From contig JAHEKK010000010.1 of NCBI GenBank assembly GCA_024638395.1, positions 1 through 20,030 on the forward strand: a DNA stretch of 20,030 nt. Reading direction: 5' to 3'. Positions 1-7,154 of this stretch are shown here, one piece after another (the stretch's first letter is position 1; every line of letters begins with the position of its first letter). The DNA comes from Gemmatimonadota bacterium (GTDB lineage: Bacteria; Gemmatimonadota; Gemmatimonadetes; Longimicrobiales; Gaopeijiaceae). The notes under the pieces are model-generated. The model searched no databases. It was not told where the DNA came from and saw only the letters and a program-made list of their open reading frames with translations. Made by a program: the position numbers and the translations under genes.

Positions 1-580
1 ACTCCCCGGGCGGCAGAAGACCTTCTTCATCGGGTACGACCAGCGCGCGCCCGTCCTTCACCTCGACGACGACGACCCGCGACCAGCTCGCCTGGCCGTC
101 CGCATCCATTTCGAAGGGCACCGCGAGGAGCTCGTGGACCCGGTCGCCACGCTCCACCCTCACCTTCCCCAGACCGCCGGAGCCGATGGGCACGGACATG
201 CGGCCCACCAACCCGGCGAAACTCGCGTCGTCGGACCGATCCCCGCTTTCGGAACGCTTCAGCCAGGAGAAGATGGAGCTCACCAGCGCGCCGGACGCAA
301 GACCGGAAGCGGTCGCGGCCAGCGCCGTCAACGTGCCCTGCTGCCCGCCCCACAGATAAGAGAGCGCCGTTCCCACGAGCCCGAACCCGAACACCGTGTA
401 CAGAAGCCCGCGGATGGAGAAGATCTTGAACGCCTGGATGTCGGTCTCGACATCCGCATCCACGTCCACATCGACGTCCGCATCCACGTCGCCGAAATCC
501 AGGTCCAGGAAGTCTGCGAGGGCCGCGATGACCAGCAATCCTCCGCTTACGGCGAGCGAGAAGACATAGACCTTCAGCAT
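1..580 (-). CDS. YqiJ/NfeD-like membrane protein with OB-fold tail (partial, C-terminus beyond window)
   Basis: Reads leftwards from ATG at 580 and runs off the window edge, leaving 193 codons. Start supported by GGAG seven bases upstream of the ATG. Residues 5-23 form a hydrophobic segment; residues 24-48 are an alternating Asp/Val/Ala tract (DVDADVDVDVDADVE); residues 57-76 and 83-104 look like two further membrane segments; from about residue 120 a soluble beta-rich segment begins (GLVGRMSVPIGSGGLGKV, then a strand-turn-strand pattern), as in the OB-fold of NfeD/YqiJ/YuaF proteins. Members of that family are membrane partners of flotillin-like proteins; this is known for the family, not shown here. 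No flotillin gene is visible, but it could lie left of the window. Family assignment rests on topology and the acidic linker, so it is moderately sure; the reading frame itself is very likely real because a compact hydrophobic plan emerges only in this frame. Confidence 0.7.
   Translation of the reverse strand, partial: MLKVYVFSLAVSGGLLVIAALADFLDLDFGDVDADVDVDVDADVETDIQAFKIFSIRGLLYTVFGFGLVGTALSYLWGGQQGTLTALAATASGLASGALVSSIFSWLKRSESGDRSDDASFAGLVGRMSVPIGSGGLGKVRVERGDRVHELLAVPFEMDADGQASWSRVVVVEVKDGRALVVPDEEGLLPPGE
446..490 (-). repeat. In-frame hexanucleotide repeat encoding alternating Asp-Val/Ala
   Basis: About seven tandem, slightly diverged 6-bp units (GTSGAY on the coding strand) lie inside the membrane protein gene and encode the Asp-rich linker between the first and second hydrophobic segments. 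Unit length is a multiple of three, so gain or loss of units would keep the frame. Confidence 0.75.
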
Positions 581-672
581 GATGAGACTCCGAGTGCCCG
601 GCGACGAAAGGGGCCCTTCCTGGGACCGTATGGACTTCAGCCCACCAGGCAATCTGGCGTGAAGGAGTGAAG

Positions 673-1794
673 ATGACACGAGACGGGTACGGGGCGCGAG
701 TGGGGCACCTGACGATCCTGCTGGTCGCCCTGTGCGCCGCCTGCTCCTCCGAACTCGTCGCGCCCGAGATCCCGGGAGTGCTGGGAGAAGGGATCGCCGG
801 CCGGTGGGCGACCTCGACCCCGGAGGCACAGGGGCTCGACCCGGGGGTGTTGGCGGACCTGGGCGAGCGGACGAGCTCGGGGGAGTTCGGCGCCGTGAGC
901 AGCATGCTGGTCGTCCGAAACGGACGTCTGGTCTACGAACGGTACCATGACGGTTGGGAAGCCTCGGACCTCCACCGGGCCTACTCCGTGACGAAATCGG
1001 TAACGTCTCTCCTGGTGGGCATCGCGCTGGAGGACGGAATCCTGCCCGGCCTGGACGCACCAGTCCTCGATCTGCTGCCGGGCTACGACTCCATCGGGAA
1101 TTGGTCGCCCCTGAAAGAGGACATCACACTGGCCCACGCACTGGCCATGAGGGCGGGCTTCGAGTGGGACGAGCTCTCCACCAACTATGCCAGCGGGACC
1201 AATCCGACGGTGGCGCTCGTGACGAGCCAGGACTGGATTCAACACGTCCTGAGCCTCCCCATGGCCGAAGATCCGGGATCGGCCTTCACGTACAACAGCG
1301 GAGTCTCCATGCTGCTGGGGGAGATGCTCGCGCTGGCGGCGGGCACCACGGCCGAGTCTTTTGCCGAAACGCACCTCTTCGAGCCCATGGCAATCACCGA
1401 TTGGGCGTGGGACGCGGGACCAGGGGGGATCACCAACACGGGGTGGGGGCTCTGGTTGCGTCCCCGGGACATGGCGGCCATCGGCCAGTTGGTCCTCGAG
1501 GGCGGGACGTGGGAGGGCACGCCGATCGTGTTGGAGCAATGGCTCGACGAGAGTGCCATCCCCCGGACGCAGTTCACCGATGGAACCGGATACGGATATC
1601 AGTGGTGGCTCGGCCGTGGAGACGCCCAGGAGCGGGCCGTCGCGGCGTGGGGATACGGCGGCCAGTTCATCGTCGTGCTGCCCGACCTGGACATGGTCAT
1701 GGTCACGACGGCAGAGAACTACCTGGGCGGCGGTCTGAATCCCTACCGCCTCGCCGAGTTCGGCTACCTGGCGGCAGGCGCCGCCGTTCCCTGA
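673..1794 (+). CDS. Serine hydrolase, beta-lactamase class C / 6-aminohexanoate hydrolase-like, probable lipoprotein
   Basis: 373 residues from ATG 673, chosen over GTG 667 because GAAGGAG (661-667) sits five bases before the ATG. Residues 1-24 form a signal peptide ending LVALCAAC, a plausible but imperfect lipobox with Cys24 as lipid site. The penicillin-binding-protein/class C serine hydrolase motifs are present: SVTK with Ser105 nucleophile and Lys108; YNS at 207-209 with Tyr207 as likely general base; and WGYGGQ at 326-331 in place of KTG. That third motif is typical of the EstB/NylB-like branch rather than true beta-lactamases, so an esterase, amidase or peptidase acting on small substrates in the periplasm is more likely than antibiotic resistance. 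Substrate unknown. It is transcribed divergently from the membrane protein at 580, with 92 bp between the starts. Confidence 0.88.
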   Translation: MTRDGYGARVGHLTILLVALCAACSSELVAPEIPGVLGEGIAGRWATSTPEAQGLDPGVLADLGERTSSGEFGAVSSMLVVRNGRLVYERYHDGWEASDLHRAYSVTKSVTSLLVGIALEDGILPGLDAPVLDLLPGYDSIGNWSPLKEDITLAHALAMRAGFEWDELSTNYASGTNPTVALVTSQDWIQHVLSLPMAEDPGSAFTYNSGVSMLLGEMLALAAGTTAESFAETHLFEPMAITDWAWDAGPGGITNTGWGLWLRPRDMAAIGQLVLEGGTWEGTPIVLEQWLDESAIPRTQFTDGTGYGYQWWLGRGDAQERAVAAWGYGGQFIVVLPDLDMVMVTTAENYLGGGLNPYRLAEFGYLAAGAAVP

Positions 1795-2012
1795 CCCTGG
1801 GGCGGAGAGCCCTTTTCGAGCCGAATCCACAGGCAAGAAGCGACGGGAAACCGCTCTGCGGAAGGCGTCGAGAGCCCTCACTCGGGCCCCAAGCACGGAA
1901 CGTGCAGCCCTTTCACCCGTCCGGCCTTTGGCCGATTGTATGAGCCACCGATCCGGGCCGATACTCAAGACGCCGGTTGACACGTCAGAATCGCTACCTC
2001 GGAAGGAAGGTC

Positions 2013-3518
2013 ATGAGGCACCCGATGCTCAGTTGGACCGACCCAGGACGCCTGCCGTTGGGAGCCCTGCTATGGGCCCTTCTTGCGGCTCCTCCCGCCC
2101 TGGCGGGGCAGGAGGACGGGCAGACGGCGACGTTGGAGGAATTGGCGGCGCAGGCGACGAGATCCGTGGTGTTGATCGACGTCCAGACCCCCACCACGTC
2201 CCGGCAGGGGAGCGGCTTCATCGTCGACCAGAGCGGCCGGATCCTGACGAACCAACACGTCATCAGAGACGTCTCCAGCATCAGGGTCAAGCTGGCCTCC
2301 GGCGACGTCTACGACGTGGTACATGTCCTCGCGACGGACGAGCGTCGCGACCTGGCCATTCTCCAGATCGCCGGATTCCGCCTCCCGGCCCTGGACATGG
2401 GTGACTCGGATGCCGTCAGGATTGGCACTCCGGTCGTCCTCATCGGGAGCCCATTGGGACTGGAGAACACCGTGACGACGGGGATCGTCAGCGGACGCCG
2501 CCAGGAGCCCGAGGGCTTCCAGTTGCTCCAGATGAGCGCCCCCGCTTCCAAGGGATCCAGCGGCGGCCCCCTCATGACCCTGGACGGACGCGTCGTGGGC
2601 ATCGCGTCGTCCCAGATGAATGGGGGCCAGAACCTCAACTTCGCTCTTCCGATCAACTATGCCCGGGGGATGTTGTCCAACCTGGGGGCGGAGCCCGTTG
2701 CGGTGTACGGTCCGTCGCTGACGGCCACGTCCAAGCCCATGGACCGCACGTCGACTCCCCTCGCTGTCGCCAGGGCCGGTTCCGTGAACGACGGCCTGTT
2801 CTTCGACCTCGGGGACTTCCAGGGCTACGCCATCGAGTCGGAGTCACGGCTCGGCGATGATCGGATTCGTCGTACGCGGATCACCTACCGGATCATCGAG
2901 ACCCTGGGCCGGACCGAGCCCCGTTTGGAGCGGTATTCCGAAAGCGAGACCACCCGACGGACGGAGCCCTTCGGAACCCACGAGACCCTCCGGCGGGACC
3001 GGACTCGCACGATCGTGGGTCTCGAAGGCTTCGAGCCGGTTTCGACCCGCGGCGAGACCACCGTGTGGACCGGTGAGACCTGGCGGGCCGCCCGCTACGA
3101 CCTCCGGTTCGAGGACCACCACGTCCGGGGGCTGATCACGGCTGCCGACGGCTCGACGGAGGAGCTCGATCGGGACCTGCCCCTGGGCATCGTGCTGAGA
3201 GAGTTCAAGGATCTGGCTTTCGGGGCCCTCGTGACCGATTCCCTGGTCGGACGAAGCGTGGAGCTGGCGACGTTCGATCCGTGGGAGGGAGAGATCGTCG
3301 AAGACCGCTACGACGTGATCGGCGTCACACAACTCGAAACCGCAGCGGATGAGAAGTACCGGGCCCTGGTCGTGAACGTGGCCAGTGGGCTGTTCAATGC
3401 CACCGCCTATTTCCGACGCGACCGGCCCCGGATCCTGCTCCGTCAGGAGGGGGGCGAATTCGGCGAGATCGACGAGGTTCGGAGCGTCGAGCTGTTCCCC
3501 CCGCGGGAGGGGCGCTGA
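2013..3518 (+). CDS. HtrA/Deg-like trypsin-fold serine protease without PDZ, with novel C-terminal domain
   Basis: 501 residues from ATG 2013, preceded by GGAAGGAAGG (2001-2010); a TTG at 1977 in frame is less likely because the signal peptide (residues about 13-32, ending PALAGQ) follows 2013 naturally. Residues about 40-235 form an S1C protease domain with an intact triad: His82 (TNQHVIRD), Asp113 (RRDLAIL) and Ser183 (KGSSGGPL). Deg proteins normally carry one or two PDZ domains after the protease; here none is visible. Instead residues about 255-500 form a beta-rich, charged region ending in a pattern (FNATAYFRRDRPRILLRQEG) vaguely like DUF3108/lipoprotein-carrier beta-barrel domains. Likely acts in the periplasm or outside the cell in protein quality control or processing. 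It is followed after 98 bp by a small secreted protein gene on the same strand, which could be co-transcribed. Confidence 0.9.
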   Translation: MRHPMLSWTDPGRLPLGALLWALLAAPPALAGQEDGQTATLEELAAQATRSVVLIDVQTPTTSRQGSGFIVDQSGRILTNQHVIRDVSSIRVKLASGDVYDVVHVLATDERRDLAILQIAGFRLPALDMGDSDAVRIGTPVVLIGSPLGLENTVTTGIVSGRRQEPEGFQLLQMSAPASKGSSGGPLMTLDGRVVGIASSQMNGGQNLNFALPINYARGMLSNLGAEPVAVYGPSLTATSKPMDRTSTPLAVARAGSVNDGLFFDLGDFQGYAIESESRLGDDRIRRTRITYRIIETLGRTEPRLERYSESETTRRTEPFGTHETLRRDRTRTIVGLEGFEPVSTRGETTVWTGETWRAARYDLRFEDHHVRGLITAADGSTEELDRDLPLGIVLREFKDLAFGALVTDSLVGRSVELATFDPWEGEIVEDRYDVIGVTQLETAADEKYRALVVNVASGLFNATAYFRRDRPRILLRQEGGEFGEIDEVRSVELFPPREGR

Positions 3519-3554
3519 CTGCTGGCATGCCGATTGCACTGGATGGGGGACGCG

Positions 3555-3571
3555 CCGGCCGTACCGGCCGG
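3555..3571 (+). other. Short GC hairpin between protease and small secreted protein genes
   Basis: CCGGCC (3555-3560) and GGCCGG (3566-3571) can pair around a five-base loop. No T-run follows, so it is at most a weak attenuator or an RNA-processing structure within a possible two-gene transcript. Confidence 0.3.
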
Positions 3572-3616
3572 TTGTCCAATACGAACAAAGCCCCCCCAAA
3601 GGTGAGGTCAACAGTC

Positions 3617-4045
3617 ATGCAGTACACCTCAAATCGCGCCCTGCGCGTTTCGCTCTTCGCCGCGCTCTTCGCCGTGGCCCCTTCTCTCGTCAGCGCCCAG
3701 GAGCCAGCTCAGGAAGAGATGCCCGCCTGCGTCGCGACCCTCAACGCCGAGGCCCTTCCGGTCGGTGAGGCCGTCGTCGAGGCCTCCTTCGCCCTCACCC
3801 AGGGCATCGGTGAAGTCACGGCCATCGAAGCCGGCGAAAGCGGCTTGAGCATTGCCGATTCGGCTGAAGAGGATGCCACGGAGATGGCGACTGAAGAGGC
3901 CGCCGAGGCCAGTGAAATGGCTGCCGAGGCCCACAACGTCGCCCAGATCTGGCTGAGCACCCTGGAGGTCGAGGCCGGCGTCCACGAGGTGACCCTGATC
4001 GGGACCGAGGGCACCTGCACCGCTCAGATCACCATCGAGGGCTAA
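3617..4045 (+). CDS. Small secreted acidic protein of unknown function
   Basis: 142 residues from ATG 3617; GGTGAGG (3601-3607) is a reasonable ribosome binding site nine bases upstream. Residues 1-27 are a clear Sec signal peptide with cleavage expected after VSA. The mature protein is strongly acidic, and its two cysteines, Cys38 and Cys134, near either end could form one disulfide. Alternating hydrophobic patterns at 36-80 and 107-142 (for example GVHEVTLIGTEGTCTAQITI) suggest a small beta-sandwich. Between them residues 81-106 are an Ala/Glu/Met-rich segment (EEDATEMATEEAAEASEM) that looks like an inserted helix. I do not recognise the family. It lies directly before a strong terminator and after the HtrA-like protease; a substrate, inhibitor or unrelated passenger are all possible. 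Codon use and GC look like the neighbours. Confidence 0.82.
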   Translation: MQYTSNRALRVSLFAALFAVAPSLVSAQEPAQEEMPACVATLNAEALPVGEAVVEASFALTQGIGEVTAIEAGESGLSIADSAEEDATEMATEEAAEASEMAAEAHNVAQIWLSTLEVEAGVHEVTLIGTEGTCTAQITIEG

Positions 4046-4073
4046 GCGCCCCCACTCGATCTGAGAATCAGGG

Positions 4074-4111
4074 AAAGCCCCTCTCCGGCCACGGCCGGAG
4101 AGGGGCTTTTT
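4074..4111 (+). terminator. Strong intrinsic terminator
   Basis: A perfect 14-bp inverted repeat (4077-4090 and 4093-4106, GCCCCTCTCCGGCC and its complement) is separated by two bases, so the innermost pair or two must open to make a loop. It is followed by TTTTT (4107-4111) and preceded by AAA (4074-4076) that could pair with it. It ends the rightward unit 28 bp after the stop of the small secreted protein. Confidence 0.95.
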
Positions 4112-4174
4112 CATGCCTCCGCGCTTCTCCTCCCTGTACCGCGCAGGACAGGTACTGTATCGAATCGATTCACT

Positions 4175-4200
4175 CCAGGCTCCCGGGGGCCGCCCCCTGG
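4175..4200 (-). terminator. Possible weak terminator after the phosphoesterase gene
   Basis: Immediately after the leftward stop codon at 4201, CCAGG/CCTGG (4175-4179, 4196-4200) and GGGGGC/GCCCCC (4185-4190, 4192-4197) offer competing GC-rich hairpins. There is no T-run in the leftward direction, so a Rho-independent role is doubtful. Confidence 0.3.
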
Positions 4201-5415
4201 CTACCGACCGGCGACGGGCTTCAGGTCCTCGGCATAGATCACCCGGAAGGCGGCCGCTGACCGTTCCAGACAGAGGCCCAGGCGTGCCCTTGCGGCCTCG
4301 CTGCGGAGTCCCCGGATGCCCACCGGGCAGTGCTGATCGCCGGGGCCCGCCGCGAAGACCCTGAGCTGCACCCCCCCGCCCCGTAGAAAGAGGAGCTCCA
4401 TGAAGCCGGGCTGCGACACACCCATTCGGAGCCCGGGGACTGCCGAAATGTCCGTGAGTTTGCTGCCGGCACCGCTGACGAGTAGGTGGGGCGGGTCGCC
4501 CGGTTGGAGTGGAGACAGGACCTGGAGCGAGTGGTCGTGGCCGCCGGCCAGTACGAGAGGCGGACCTCCGCCTCGTGCAAATGCCTCTCGGAGTCTCCCC
4601 AGAAAGACACTGAAGACCGGAGAGTTCAGATCCTGGATCAGCGTTCCCGACTTCTTGAAGAGGTAGAGCAGCCCCATGGCGTCCATGGCGGGAACCAGGG
4701 CCCCGTGAGGACCTGCGGAACGGAGGGGGTGGTGGGCCAGCATGACGACCCGGCGTCCGTCGGCACCCCGGAGAGCGGACGCTACCTCGGCGAAGAACCC
4801 GTCCTGCCAATCGCCCCCTGGTTCCTGGAGCAACCAGTGGGTATCGATGAACACCAATCGGACGGCTGAGCCCAGGTCCCTGACAGAGGGACCCGGGAGG
4901 CCGCCGCTCGGGAGAAGCTCGACCCGAATGCCCTGTTCCCCGGCCCGGGTCAGCATGGCTTCCTCGTTGGCCAGTCGCTCTCTTCCTTCCTCGCCAACCA
5001 TGTTGCCCCAGTCGTGATTGCCCGGGGTGAACAGCCCAACAACCTCACGGTCGACCGCGATGTCGGTAGCCACTACCTCGACCTGGCTCCAGAGCCTGGT
5101 CGAGTCCTGGGCACGTTCGGGGCCCCCGTCGCGGATCCCGACCGGGTACACGTTGTCCCCCAGGAACGTGACAGCCACCGAACCGGCGGGGAGCGTCTCG
5201 GCCCACTGGTCCACCTCCTCCGAAATGCGCCGGAGCAGAGGGCTCCTGCCCCGTTCCGCCACTCCGGCGTCGCCCACCAGCAGGACGACGGCCTCGACCT
5301 CACTCGACGGAGGTGGCGCAGGCACGGGACCCGAAGGGGCAGGCGGCGCAGGCGGGCCGGAGCACGCCAGGGCTGAAGCCAACCCAACGAGGCTCAGAAA
5401 GGAGCGGACCCTCAG
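4201..5415 (-). CDS. Calcineurin-like metallophosphoesterase lipoprotein, probable CTG start
   Basis: 404 residues if started at CTG 5415. The conventional choice, TTG 5382, would give MASALAC with no charged n-region, whereas CTG gives MRVRSFLSLVGLASALAC, a good lipoprotein signal with Cys18. AGGAGG (5420-5425) lies five bases before the CTG, and the CTG overlaps the upstream gene's TGA (CTGA), the classic translational-coupling geometry. A Pro-rich linker (residues 20-37) follows. Metal-binding motifs of the calcineurin-like fold are in order: GDAG 48-51, GDN 86-88, GNHD 132-135, AHH 227-229 and GGHDH 291-295, so a dinuclear-metal phosphatase or phosphodiesterase is very likely. The C-terminal 80 residues match nothing I recognise. 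Probably an outer-surface or periplasmic phosphomonoesterase; substrate unknown. Confidence 0.88.
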   Translation of the reverse strand: MRVRSFLSLVGLASALACSGPPAPPAPSGPVPAPPPSSEVEAVVLLVGDAGVAERGRSPLLRRISEEVDQWAETLPAGSVAVTFLGDNVYPVGIRDGGPERAQDSTRLWSQVEVVATDIAVDREVVGLFTPGNHDWGNMVGEEGRERLANEEAMLTRAGEQGIRVELLPSGGLPGPSVRDLGSAVRLVFIDTHWLLQEPGGDWQDGFFAEVASALRGADGRRVVMLAHHPLRSAGPHGALVPAMDAMGLLYLFKKSGTLIQDLNSPVFSVFLGRLREAFARGGGPPLVLAGGHDHSLQVLSPLQPGDPPHLLVSGAGSKLTDISAVPGLRMGVSQPGFMELLFLRGGGVQLRVFAAGPGDQHCPVGIRGLRSEAARARLGLCLERSAAAFRVIYAEDLKPVAGR

Positions 5416-5933
5416 TGGAACCTCCTGTCCTTGAACCCCAGGGTGGTCCCGTTGGCCACGGGGTCCTCGGCCGCGTCATACGTGACGCCCCCAACCGCGC
5501 CACCGATCAACAGGCCAAGGGCGCCCCCAATGACGGCTCCGGCCCATTTCCCCTCTTCTCCTTCCCAGAGGGCCCCACCGGCCACCCAGCCCAGGGCAGC
5601 ACCCCCGCTCAAGCCGATCCCTCCCCCCAGCGTCAAGCGTTTCAGGAGCTCCCCGTCGTAGGCGCCGGCCCAGGCTCCGAAGACGACGCCGGCGGGCACC
5701 GGAAGGTACTCCCAGCGCCACGTGGTAATGTCTTCCACGGAGTAGACGAAGCGCCCAGCCCTCGCCTCGGCCACGAACAGCCCGGTCGTCACCGCGAAGC
5801 CTCCGAGCAATCCAGCCACGCCCCCCAGAACGGCGGGGACCTCCTGGGCTCGCACGGGCTCCGGCCCTCCCAAAGACGCCCACGCGGCTACAGTGACGAG
5901 CGTGAGCCTGGCTTTGGCACGTACCGTCTTCAT
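5412..5933 (-). CDS. Glycine-zipper membrane protein with signal peptide
   Basis: 173 residues from ATG 5933. The frame stays open further upstream to 6224, but that extension is Arg/Ser/Pro-rich and non-protein-like, while the sequence from 5933 begins with a signal peptide (MKTVRAKARLTLVTVAAWA, cleavage expected near VRAQ, residues 27-30). Three glycine-zipper blocks follow: residues 34-52, 102-121 and 131-150, with repeated GxxxG/GGxxG spacing; these often form tightly packed transmembrane helices in outer-membrane or envelope lipid-associated proteins. No strong ribosome binding site is visible at 5933. Its stop overlaps the probable CTG start of the phosphoesterase, so the two are almost certainly co-expressed. 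Specific function unknown. Confidence 0.8.
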   Translation of the reverse strand: MKTVRAKARLTLVTVAAWASLGGPEPVRAQEVPAVLGGVAGLLGGFAVTTGLFVAEARAGRFVYSVEDITTWRWEYLPVPAGVVFGAWAGAYDGELLKRLTLGGGIGLSGGAALGWVAGGALWEGEEGKWAGAVIGGALGLLIGGAVGGVTYDAAEDPVANGTTLGFKDRRFH

Positions 5934-6287
5934 GGGATCAGATGGATTCCTGGAATGGGGAGCACCACGGGACCTCGACAGGTGAAGATGGGCCAAAACT
6001 CCACGGGAAGCACCGGTGGAGCGACCCCTGGAGGCGACCGGGCCGACAGGAGAAACCGCGATCCCCGGAGAACCTTGCTTCGGCCCTCCTTCCCTCGATC
6101 CTGACGCCGTGATCTTCGACACCCGTACCCTACCCTTGCTGGCTGGGATCCTGCTGGCCGTGCCGAGGAGGGTCTCCATGGGGCCCCCGATTGCGGCCCG
6201 CGATGGCGATGAAGTCCAGATCATGAACCAGGACCCGCTTTTCCGAATGCTCAGCGGAGCCGAGGCGGCCGTTAGTCCGCCGCCGCC
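5934..6287. other. Gene-free region between the ABC permease stop and the glycine-zipper gene
   Basis: About 354 bp. A rightward 91-codon open frame (6016-6291) starts with GTG without a ribosome binding site, ends in a poly-Pro run and overlaps the permease stop; I do not consider it a gene. A GGCGGC/GCCGCC pair (6264-6269, 6282-6287) could form a hairpin just after the permease stop but lacks a T-run. The promoter of the glycine-zipper/phosphoesterase unit should be here, but no convincing -35/-10 pair is visible. Confidence 0.5.
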
Positions 6288-7154
6288 TTAAAGGTCCCGG
6301 CGCCCGTAGAGCCAGAACGCCAGGCCGATGAGGAGCACCACCCACCCCGCATTCACCGCTACGGCCAGGCTCAGATCGGGCGGTGGCGGTGGTGTCCGCT
6401 CCGCCGCCTCCGCCGCCGCCACCACCCGTTGGTACGCAGTGGAGTCGAAAGCCCAGAATTCCAGCAGCCGCCCCGCCGCGTTGAAGGGCAGATACCCCAG
6501 GGCCTCGCGAAGTACGGGGAACGGCCGCCCCAGGAGCTGCGGGACGATCTGCTCCCCCATGGCCACCCAGAAGAACCAGGCCGCCATGGCGGGCCCCGAG
6601 CTCCTGATCCAGGTCGAGAAGAGGAAGGCGAGAGAGCCCACCGTCAAGAAAGCCAGAAAGAGCCCCCCGGCGGCTCGCCAGACCGACGAGGGCATGGCCG
6701 GCCCGCTGAGCCCGTCCAGCCCACCGGCCAGGAGGGCCGCCCCTCCACCGATCGACAGTTTGGTCGCGAGGAGCACGGCGCCAATCATGGGAAGGAGCAT
6801 GGCCTTGCCCCAGAACCACTGCGTCTTCGACAGGCCATCGATGACGTTCTGTCTCGCCGTTCTCCACGTGAACTCGCTGCTCACCAACATCACCAGGGCG
6901 ATACAACCGAAGAAGAGGAGCAACACGGAATCGTCGGAGAAGACAGAGGACCATGCCTCTGGGAGGGCGTAGCTGAAATCGGCATCGCGCCGAGACCGAA
7001 GAAGCGACTGGCCGTGGTCCATCAACGTGATGAAGGCGAAGAAACCGAACGTGATGTAGGAAGCCGGCCTTCTTCGAGCCTTGAACCACTCCCCCACCGC
7101 GAGAACCGGCCACACCCGGGCGCTCAACGCTGGATGCCGTGCGGACTCCGTCAC
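6288..7154 (-). CDS. ABC-2 type transporter permease
   Basis: 288 residues from GTG 7154, whose GTGA overlaps the TGA of the upstream ATPase; GGGAG lies about six bases before it. A much longer upstream open frame on this strand is a shadow of the ATPase gene. Hydrophobic segments lie near residues 32-45, 76-93, 118-131, 160-180, 187-204 and 263-283, the six-helix plan of an ABC-2 permease. The stretch SSEFTWRTARQNVIDGLSK (92-110) resembles the conserved cytoplasmic coupling segment of the family, and a Pro-rich patch (PPPPPD) occurs before the last helix. It forms a complete exporter with the ATPase; substrate unknown, since the family includes antibiotic, lipid and bacteriocin exporters. 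Confidence 0.88.
   Translation of the reverse strand: MTESARHPALSARVWPVLAVGEWFKARRRPASYITFGFFAFITLMDHGQSLLRSRRDADFSYALPEAWSSVFSDDSVLLLFFGCIALVMLVSSEFTWRTARQNVIDGLSKTQWFWGKAMLLPMIGAVLLATKLSIGGGAALLAGGLDGLSGPAMPSSVWRAAGGLFLAFLTVGSLAFLFSTWIRSSGPAMAAWFFWVAMGEQIVPQLLGRPFPVLREALGYLPFNAAGRLLEFWAFDSTAYQRVVAAAEAAERTPPPPPDLSLAVAVNAGWVVLLIGLAFWLYGRRDL

Noticed and set aside
637..1983. Long leftward open frame (448 codons) opposite the serine hydrolase gene
   Set aside because: Its translation is Arg/Gly/Pro/His-rich with no recognisable motif, while the rightward frame has an intact hydrolase with signal peptide; typical antisense shadow in GC-rich DNA.
1978..1983. TTGACA upstream of the HtrA-like gene as a -35 box
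   Set aside because: The hexamer is perfect, but no -10-like sequence lies 16-18 bases downstream; that stretch is the ribosome binding site.
3629..4810. Leftward 393-codon open frame across the small secreted protein and the phosphoesterase 3' end
   Set aside because: It crosses a strong terminator and overlaps two supported genes; composition is that of a shadow frame.
5934..6224. N-terminal extension of the glycine-zipper gene
   Set aside because: Extension is Arg/Ser/Gly/Pro-rich and would bury an otherwise clear signal peptide.
6016..6291. Rightward 91-codon open frame in the otherwise gene-free region
   Set aside because: GTG start without ribosome binding site, poly-Pro end, no motif, and overlap with the permease stop.
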